Of a stretch of 64,000 bases of DNA, positions 57,784 to 64,000 are shown piece after piece (position 1 is the stretch's first letter; every line of letters begins with the position of its first letter). The stretch is from Aureococcus anophagefferens. Taxonomy: Eukaryota > Sar > Pelagophyceae > Pelagomonadales > Pelagomonadaceae. The stretch is taken from contig NW_008705578.1 in assembly GCF_000186865.1 (NCBI RefSeq), positions 435,591 to 499,590 of the forward strand, given 5' to 3'. Position numbers and translations under genes: made by a program. The notes beneath the pieces are model-generated. The model saw only the letters and a list, made by a program, of their open reading frames with translations, searched no databases and was not told the DNA's origin.

Positions 57784-60312
57784 ATGCTGCGCCGCGCCGC
57801 GCTCCTCGTCGCGCTCTGCGCCCGCGCCACCAAAAGCGACGAGGCCGTGCCGCGCGAGCTCCGGCCGAAGCACGTCGACGCCCGCGAGCTCGCGGGGAAC
57901 CCCTACTACGTCGAGGACCCCGTCTTCACGAACCGGACGACGTTCCTGGTCATGAACACCTACATCTGGAACCTGTGCTCGAAGGAGCGGAACCCGAATC
58001 CCGAGGAGTTCTGCTACGGCGCGTACGACCTCTACACGGAGACGCTCAAGTACGACCACCTCGTCGTCATTCCCGACGTCGGCAGCGACATCGCCGCCTT
58101 CACCTTCGGCATCCCCGCCATGTTCGCGGCGGACCCGGAGTCCGTCACGGTCATGTGGCTCATGATCTACACGCCGGTCATGTTCCTGCTGACGCCGCTG
58201 CTGCAGGCGGGCGTCGCGACGATCCTGATCTCGGGCAGCGACCACGCGCACCCGACGGTGGCGACCTTCGGGGCCCACCCCGCGTCGTCGGCCTACGGGC
58301 TCGCGGAGCCCTGGTGGCCCGCCAAGTACGGCGACTACCCGCGGCTCTACAAGCTCGTGCCCGACGACTACCAGGGCGCGTACGAGGCCGCGCGCGAGTT
58401 CTGCCGGCTGACGAACGCCGAGGACCGCATCCACGAGATCATGCTCATCGCCATCGACCAGCTGCGGCGCGACGGCTTCCAGGACGGCGTCGCCGCGCTC
58501 TGCGGCGACCGCGGCCACGTCGTCGTCGCGGAGTTCTCCGACTTCGACGCGCTCACGGCGTACCAGGGCACCTACGACGCCATGGCGTCCTACTTCACGG
58601 CCTACCCGGGCATCTCCATCGTCCTGACGGGCGACGTGAACAACGTGCGGGCCGTCTACGACGCCGCGGCGGACTACCGGTCCGGCGGCAACGCGGAGAT
58701 CATCGTCGCGGCGTCGTCGTACATGAAGGGCCAGTACGACTACGACGAGTTCCCCAACATCTACGCCGTGACGAACGCCCAGGTCGTCGACGAGGACCGG
58801 GGCGTCCACTTCACGACGCAGCGGCTCCTGGACATCGTCGACGCGGGCGAGGCCGTCGAGCTCGCGCTCGAGAAGCGCGTGCTCACGACGGCGATCCAGA
58901 TCGAGGTCTTCGACATGGGCGCGTTCATCGTGCGCCAGCTCCTGCCGGTGTACGCCAAGGAGACGGCGCCGAGCTCGCCCGTGGACGTGCGCATCAACCT
59001 GCGGCGCGTCCGCATCACGGAGGTGACGCCGACGGACGCGTCGTTCTTCGAGATCACGGGCATCGTCGAGGTCGAGTGGGACGAGCCGCGCCTCGCCTGG
59101 GACGACTACCTCTTCAACGAGACGTTGTCCTACCCGCGGGCGTCCATCTGGACGCCGGCGATCTACATCGACAACAACTACTTCACGCGGGATTTGACGG
59201 ACCTGCCGGTCGAGGTGTCGAGCAGCGGCCGCGCGCGCATGAAGTCGCAGATCCGGACGCAGCTCCTCTGCGACTCGGACCTCATCATGCTGCCCTTCGA
59301 CGTGCACAAGTGCGAGATCACCTTCGAGAGCACGCGCCAGCGCGTCTTCGAGGCCATGGCGCACGGCGACTTCCTCGTCGCCGACGTCGACGACAACTAC
59401 GAGATCGAGTACCACGCGACGACGACGGAGGTCGAGGGCGGCTTCATGAACGAGCGCCACTCCGTCGTGCGCTTCAAGTTCGTCTTCTCGCACCGGCCCT
59501 TCGGCCACTACATCCGCCTCATCTTCCCCGCGGCGCTCCTGAACATGGTCGGCTTCCTCGCGTTCTGGGTCGACGGCGCGACGGACTCGCTGGAGCTGGG
59601 CATCACGACGCTCCTGTGCACGCTGGCCCTGCGCCAGACCATCGAGTTCCCGGACACGACGTACCCGACGTGGCTCGAGGGCTTCATGTTCATCAACATC
59701 CTCTTCCAGTTCATCTGCGTCGTCCTCAGCGTGTCCGAGTACTCCGAGGGCCGCCAGGACCTGCTCCAGGAGTACATCGTCAAGCGCATGACGGGCTACT
59801 CGAAGCTCGCGAACCAGCTCGGCGGGGCGGTGACGCCGACGTTCATGCGGACGCCGCGGACGCCCGGGCGGAGGACGCCGCGGATGACGCCGCGCGACCA
59901 GAACGGCAACGGCAAGGTCCACGCCCTCGGCGGCGCGCCGCCGGGGCCGGACATCCCCGAGCTGCCCTCCGTCGACGCGCACGCGGCGAAGCGGACGCCG
60001 CGCCAGGACGCGTACGCGCCCCACGACGCCGGCGCGGGCCACGGCCGCGGCCAGGGCCACGGCCACGGCGCGGGCCACCACGACCACGGGCCCAACGGCG
60101 GCAAGCGCCGCGACTCGCTCATGGGCAAGATCAACCCCTTCGCCAGCCTCCAGCGCCTCAGCAACCCGAAGAAGTACGGCGAGGAGACGACGCCCGCGGC
60201 GGACCTCATCGGCCGCTGGATCGTCTGCCCGATCTACTTCGTCGTCATGATGGTCTACTGCGTCGACCGCGGCAGCGGCGTCAAGCCCTGGTTCCCCGAG
60301 CGGAGCGAGTAG
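57784..60312 (+). CDS. Cys-loop pentameric ligand-gated ion channel fused to a periplasmic-binding-protein-like domain
   Basis: 842 residues from ATG 57784. Signal peptide (LRRAALLVALCARAT), then a type-1 periplasmic-binding-like domain (about 60-390: LVVIPDVGSDIAAF, MLIAIDQLRRDGFQDG, ISIVLTGDVNNVRAVYDAA). The pLGIC extracellular domain follows (about 405-570), with a true Cys-loop: C496 and C510, 13 residues between, containing LPFDVHKC. M1 is near 576-596, M2 near 603-622 (LELGITTLLCTLALRQTIEF), M3 near 630-653, M4 near 811-827. The M3-M4 loop (~150 residues) has a His/Gly-rich stretch (HGRGQGHGHGAGHHDHG) that may bind metal. M2 lacks the Pro-Ala/Gly pattern of anion channels; ion choice is open. 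Confidence 0.9.
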   Translation: MLRRAALLVALCARATKSDEAVPRELRPKHVDARELAGNPYYVEDPVFTNRTTFLVMNTYIWNLCSKERNPNPEEFCYGAYDLYTETLKYDHLVVIPDVGSDIAAFTFGIPAMFAADPESVTVMWLMIYTPVMFLLTPLLQAGVATILISGSDHAHPTVATFGAHPASSAYGLAEPWWPAKYGDYPRLYKLVPDDYQGAYEAAREFCRLTNAEDRIHEIMLIAIDQLRRDGFQDGVAALCGDRGHVVVAEFSDFDALTAYQGTYDAMASYFTAYPGISIVLTGDVNNVRAVYDAAADYRSGGNAEIIVAASSYMKGQYDYDEFPNIYAVTNAQVVDEDRGVHFTTQRLLDIVDAGEAVELALEKRVLTTAIQIEVFDMGAFIVRQLLPVYAKETAPSSPVDVRINLRRVRITEVTPTDASFFEITGIVEVEWDEPRLAWDDYLFNETLSYPRASIWTPAIYIDNNYFTRDLTDLPVEVSSSGRARMKSQIRTQLLCDSDLIMLPFDVHKCEITFESTRQRVFEAMAHGDFLVADVDDNYEIEYHATTTEVEGGFMNERHSVVRFKFVFSHRPFGHYIRLIFPAALLNMVGFLAFWVDGATDSLELGITTLLCTLALRQTIEFPDTTYPTWLEGFMFINILFQFICVVLSVSEYSEGRQDLLQEYIVKRMTGYSKLANQLGGAVTPTFMRTPRTPGRRTPRMTPRDQNGNGKVHALGGAPPGPDIPELPSVDAHAAKRTPRQDAYAPHDAGAGHGRGQGHGHGAGHHDHGPNGGKRRDSLMGKINPFASLQRLSNPKKYGEETTPAADLIGRWIVCPIYFVVMMVYCVDRGSGVKPWFPERSE

Positions 60313-60440
60313 GCGCGAAGCTTATGAACATTGTCATGCCAGTAGGAGGCGACAAGGCAGAGGGGATGCATGCCCGGGGCCGGGCGCCTCGCGGACCGCG
60401 CCGCCCTCGCCACCCCCACGACCAACCTCCGCTGCGACGC

Positions 60441-62388
60441 TTAGTCGGCGGCCTCGCGCCGCCGGCTAGGTCGGTTCGCCGGCCCGACTCGGAGGGGATA
60501 CATACATATGGGATGCTCTGGACGCGGTCGGGGGTATGCCTCGACCGCGGAGCTGGAGGAGCAGGGCGGAGGCCTGGTGGCGGTGTAGAAGCGCAACACC
60601 GTCGTGGACACGCTGGTAAACACGACGAATGTGAGCAGGAGGAAGGTGCCAAACGATGTGCTCCGAATCGATTTTGCATTGTCGGCCGTCGCGCACATCA
60701 CGGCGAGCTCGCCAAACAAAAAGATCAGTAGCGAGAAGACAATAGGGAGGACCGTCATCGCGAGCAGCTTGTCGAAGAAATTGAAAGGGCGCAGACAGGC
60801 GATTGGGAGAATCTGGACGACGTTGAATTCCAAGAACGACGTCCACGCGATGAGCGCCTCGAAGGCCTTGGGAAACGACACCATGGGGAGCGTCCACGGA
60901 AGCGCGTCCTGAATTTGGTACACGCCGAGAATAATCTTGAACTTCGTGTGGAGCGAGCGCCTCGTTTCAGCCCACGTAGATTCTTTCTCTTCTTCGTCGG
61001 TCGCTGCATCATCGGACATGGTGGCGCCGCGTCGCTCCGTCTCGGGAGCGTCGTCTTCATCGTCTCCAAGTACTTTATCGTGGACGTTTTCAAGTACTTT
61101 ATCGACTTTATCGGTGATCGCATCGGTGACCCGGCCCTCGACATGGCCTCCAACCCCACGTTTTGCCATCGCGGTAGCATGAAGCAGTGCCTCTCGTTTT
61201 TTTCCAGACCGGCACGCCGCAACGATTATTGCCAGCACCAGGGCGACGAGACACACGCCGCTCACAATCGTCACCGGATCCAACGAAGTGCCTTTGCATT
61301 CGACGCAGCGGTCCTTTAACGCGTCGTGGTGGTAGTCGTTCTTGCATACGCGACACGCGACGCCCTTGTGGCCTTCGGCGCAAGCACCATCCTTGCACGC
61401 TCCGGAGTACTGGCACTTGTAGACGTCGTCGGAGTAACTGGACGCGCGCCACCAGCCGTCCTCGATGGGCACCGCGGTCAGCGTGTTGGACGTCGCGTTC
61501 TCGCAGTCCATGCCGCGTTCGCAGCTCAGACAGCACTGGTCGAAGCACTTGGTGCTGTCGCTCGCGCAGCTCGCGGCGAGCGCGGTCGAGTTGTCGCACG
61601 GGACGGATCCGCCGTCATCGAGCTCGACGGCGAACGGCGAGAAGTAGTAGTCCTCGAGGCACGAGTAGCAGCCCGTGGCGCCTTCGGCCAGCGTCGTTGA
61701 GAACGGGGGACACTGCCGACAGCAGGAACGGTATCACGGTGGCTCCAGTCTCGCTCTCATAGGCGGGCCCAACGGAGGCGATCGTCGCGGAGTCGCTGAC
61801 ATCGGAGAACATGTCGTCCACGAAGACTGTCTCGAGGGCCTCCTGAAGCTTGAGATTCGCGGCTTCGTTCGCGTTGAGCGCCGCGGCGTCGACTCCGTGG
61901 AGCACGAGTCACTTCGAGGCTCGCGCCAGACTTCACTTTTGCTAGCGAGCGTCGAAGCCGGCGACCGTTCGACCGTTCAAGTAGCTGCGGCCGCTGAACG
62001 TGAGGTACAGCGTCGACGGGAGGCAGGCCGTCGGACGCGACGTCGTCGGCCGCGGCGTCGTCGGCCGCGGCGTCGGCGACGCCGTCGTCGACGCGTCGTG
62101 CGCGTAGACAATCATGGAGCTGTCGCTCACGAGCACGAGCTCGTCGATGCCGTCGCCGTCGACGTCGCCGAACGCGACCTTGCCGCCGTACTCGCCGGCG
62201 GCCTTTGTTGTCAGCCCGCTGAGCAGCGTCGACGAGCTCGAGGCGAGCACTTTCCAGTTGCCCCAGCAGTACGGCGCCTTTTCGAGAACGCAGAACGCGC
62301 CGCCGGCGGCCGCCGCCGCGCCCCACAACAGCGAGGCGATGAAGAGCGCTGCCACTGTGCGCAGGGCCCCGAAGTAGAGCGCTGCCAT
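60441..62388 (-). CDS. FG-GAP/Cys-rich multi-pass receptor-like protein, three predicted exons, short C-terminus
   Basis: Model: 62388..61959, 61892..61774, 61712..60441; 606 residues. Exon 1: signal peptide (LRTVAALFIASLLWGAAAAA), one FG-GAP/VCBS unit (VAFGDVDGDGIDELVLVSD), and a PTPRPTTPRPTT linker. Exon 3 starts in a Cys-rich receptor region (CPPFSTTLAEGATGCYSC, DGWWRASSYSDDVYKC, CAEGHKGVACRVCK), then membrane segments with YQIQDALPWTLPMVSFPKAFEAL. After TVLRFYT the sequence turns into Arg/Pro text and stops, where relatives continue with more membrane segments, so it looks truncated. Intron 1 would be GC-AG and intron 2 GT-AG; both are inferred from frame continuity. GC content around 60600-61700 is visibly lower than in neighbours. 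Confidence 0.55.
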
Positions 62389-62683
62389 GCTGCGCTGCAA
62401 GCCAGATGGATGCAAACTGGAGTTCCGTGTTCGGACAGCCATTGTTCAGGAACGGAATGCTCAAAAAGCGTGCAGTTTGTGCTTACCCCGGGTGCAGTCA
62501 CGAACGGCCCCGTCAGGCCCAAGACGTCTCAGTTCCGGCGGCCGATCGCGAAGCGGCGGCCGCTCGCGGGCCGGGCCCAAATTGCAGCGGCGGTCCCCTA
62601 GGTTGCCTAACGCGCTAGTAAACTCGAGGCGTGCGGTCTCCGGATCGACGCCGCTCGGGCTCGGCGCAAAAATTATGGCGACG

Positions 62684-63751
62684 TCAGCACAGGTCCATGG
62701 CGTCCTTCCGCGGCGGCGGGTAGCGGCTCCGGGAGACGATGTCCGTGATGGCCTCGACGGCCTGGGCGCGCTGGTCCGGCGCCCCGGCGATGAGGATGCC
62801 GGCGATGTCGGACGACCGGTCGCCGCCGTCGTCGACGCGGACGCGCGCGCCGGAGTTGCGCTCGATGCCCTGGATCGTCGCGCCGCGCTTCCCGATGACG
62901 CGGCCCACGGCCTGCCGCGGCACGACCAGGCGCTCCGCGTCGTCGCCGACGGGCGTCGTCAGCGCCCCGGGCGCCGCGGCGGCCGCGACCTCGGACACGA
63001 GCGCGAGGCACGTCCCGTCGCGCGCCCCGAAGAGCGCGAGCGCCTGCGCGGTCCGCGGGCCGGGCGCGACGTCCGCCGTCGGCGCCGCCGGCGCGCGCGT
63101 CCGCGGCGGCGGCGCGGCCGCGGCGGCCGCCGGCGGCGCGCGCGCGCGCGCGCGCGTCGCGAGCGCGAAGTCCGGCGCGGTTCCGTCGTGGAACGCGCGC
63201 ATGCGGAGGAGCGCGTCCGGGTCCGGCGCGAAGGACGGGTCGAACATGAAGGGCACGCGGTGGTAGTCGAGCCAGCGGCCGTCGTAGCCCCGGTCGCGGA
63301 CGTGGTCCAGGAAGCGGTCGTTGGACACGACGAACGACCCGTGGACGTCCGCGTGCTGAATCAAAAAGTGGTCGTCGCGGCCGCCCGGCGTCGCGAAGAG
63401 CAGCGACGCCCGCTGCAGCTCGGCGACCTCGGGGTGGTCGTCGATCCAGCCCCGCGGGGCGAAGATCTTGAAGCCCACGCCCGCGGTCGCCCAGTACTCG
63501 ACGGCGAGCTGGAGGCCCCGGAGCTCCGCGGCGCGGATCGCCGACGCGTCCGTCTCGTAGGACGGCACGTTGCCCAGCGCCACGTTCATGCCGTCGATGA
63601 CGACGTGGACGCCGGGCGGGGACGCCGCCGCCCGCTCGACCTCCATGGACCGCAGCACGTGGTCCCGCGTCTCTTCGAAGGTCGGCACGCTCATGTGGCT
63701 CGCGTCGCGGTACGTCGGCTCGGCGACGGCCGTCGACGCGCCGGCGCCCAT
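62684..63751 (-). CDS. NYN (Zc3h12a-like) ribonuclease with C-terminal KH domain, predicted N-myristoylated
   Basis: 355 residues from ATG 63751. The start MGAGAST has Gly2 and Ser6, fitting the N-myristoylation rule. Residues ~45-190 are a PIN-like NYN nuclease: VVIDGMNVALG, a long helical part, DDHFLIQHAD, SFVVSNDRFLDH with catalytic acidic residues, and RVPFMFD, as in MCPIP1/Regnase and N4BP1/KHNYN. An Ala/Pro linker follows, then a KH domain (RLVVPRQAVGRVIGKRGATIQGIERNSGARVRV) with a GKRG loop for single-stranded RNA. In animal KHNYN the KH-like part precedes NYN; here the order is reversed. Probably an RNA-degrading enzyme at a membrane. Confidence 0.85.
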   Translation of the reverse strand: MGAGASTAVAEPTYRDASHMSVPTFEETRDHVLRSMEVERAAASPPGVHVVIDGMNVALGNVPSYETDASAIRAAELRGLQLAVEYWATAGVGFKIFAPRGWIDDHPEVAELQRASLLFATPGGRDDHFLIQHADVHGSFVVSNDRFLDHVRDRGYDGRWLDYHRVPFMFDPSFAPDPDALLRMRAFHDGTAPDFALATRARARAPPAAAAAAPPPRTRAPAAPTADVAPGPRTAQALALFGARDGTCLALVSEVAAAAAPGALTTPVGDDAERLVVPRQAVGRVIGKRGATIQGIERNSGARVRVDDGGDRSSDIAGILIAGAPDQRAQAVEAITDIVSRSRYPPPRKDAMDLC

Positions 63752-64000
63752 GTGCGCGTCAGCGCGGCGTCTCGGGCGCGGGCGCGCGAGCCCTCGGAGA
63801 CGCGCTGCGGGCGCCGGCGCGGCCTGCGCGCCGCGCCGCGCGTGGCGGCCCGAGCGGAGTTGTGGCGCAGTGCATCATTTGGATTGTTGCACGCAACGTC
63901 GTCCCGGCCAACAACGCGAGCAATGGTGTGTGCATTGCCCCTCGGGGCTGCCAACCCGACGAGGCCGTCGAAGCGCACGGTGCGGTAGAGCCCGCACACC
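63752..64000. other. Upstream region of the NYN-KH gene, no gene supported
   Basis: 249 bp to the window edge. A minus-strand frame with an ATG at 63999 starts plausibly (GLYRTVRFDGLVGL) but becomes Arg-rich and overlaps the nuclease start. It could be the edge of another gene or an upstream exon. I see no repeat or RNA gene. Confidence 0.3.

Noticed and set aside
61713..61737. A 25-nt intron (GTGATACC...GGCAG) in the FG-GAP receptor gene
   Set aside because: Restores the frame, but is far shorter than all other introns here. A 61-nt intron ending at the same acceptor also fits and was preferred.
63691..63999. Minus-strand frame starting at the window edge
   Set aside because: Overlaps the start of the NYN-KH gene and turns Arg-rich; only its first ~30 residues look protein-like, so it is not called as a gene.

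Overview
The window is nuclear DNA from a GC-rich, gene-dense single-celled eukaryote. The best fit is a photosynthetic stramenopile of the pelagophyte type, with Aureococcus or a close relative as my leading guess. Four things point there. A bacterial-type sigma factor carries a secretory leader ending in AWA|F, the secondary-plastid entry signal of stramenopiles. Introns are short and sparse, and many appear to start with GC rather than GT. One intron looks like a DNA-transposon-like introner with a target-site duplication and inverted ends. The gene mix (huge Cys-rich/TIG receptors, tyrosinases, RING, PHAX, DCUN1) is eukaryotic. Genes lie on both strands, often under 150 bp apart. Most reading frames antiparallel to the real genes are GC-composition shadows.

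Layout. 1-10.4 kb: DDX60-like helicase (cut by the window edge), a sulfotransferase-like protein, an RNF5-like RING protein, an unknown protein, a PH-MAPK fusion, two thioredoxin-fold proteins and a three-exon ubiquitin-like protein. 10.5-19.9 kb: a class-C-receptor-like multi-pass protein, tyrosinase 1, a PC-esterase/TBL-like protein and an EF-hand protein. 20-27.6 kb: a DUF2786 protein, a repeat-rich protein with a decayed SNF2 lobe, an RGG protein, a five-exon R2R3-MYB and a nucleotide-sugar transporter whose single intron is the introner. 27.8-34.1 kb: a class III aminotransferase, the plastid sigma factor, an SDR-AKR fusion enzyme and a small EF-hand-like protein. 34.3-41.7 kb: an FBH1-type helicase, an FMN-reductase-like enzyme, DCUN1, tyrosinase 2 and a small unknown. 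41.9 kb: a single 5S rRNA gene with TATA box and T-run terminator. 42.2-52.5 kb: one giant receptor (JmjC-like cupin, Cys-rich repeats, cadherin-like, TIG repeats, multi-pass region) carrying one apparent frameshift. 52.5-64 kb: a PHAX-domain protein, a 2OG-Fe oxygenase, a sulfatase, a MITE-like element, a D-2-hydroxyacid dehydrogenase, a periplasmic-binding-protein/Cys-loop channel fusion, a short FG-GAP receptor and a myristoylated NYN-KH nuclease.

Themes. (1) Sensing at the cell surface: three multi-pass receptors plus the Cys-loop channel, with different ligand-binding ectodomains. (2) Unusual fusions: SDR-AKR, PH-MAPK, sigma factor plus SH3-like tail, PBP-pLGIC. (3) Active small-scale sequence change: an introner, a MITE-like element, and three genes whose N-terminal targeting peptides are tandemly duplicated. 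All splice sites were read by eye from protein continuity and have no transcript support.
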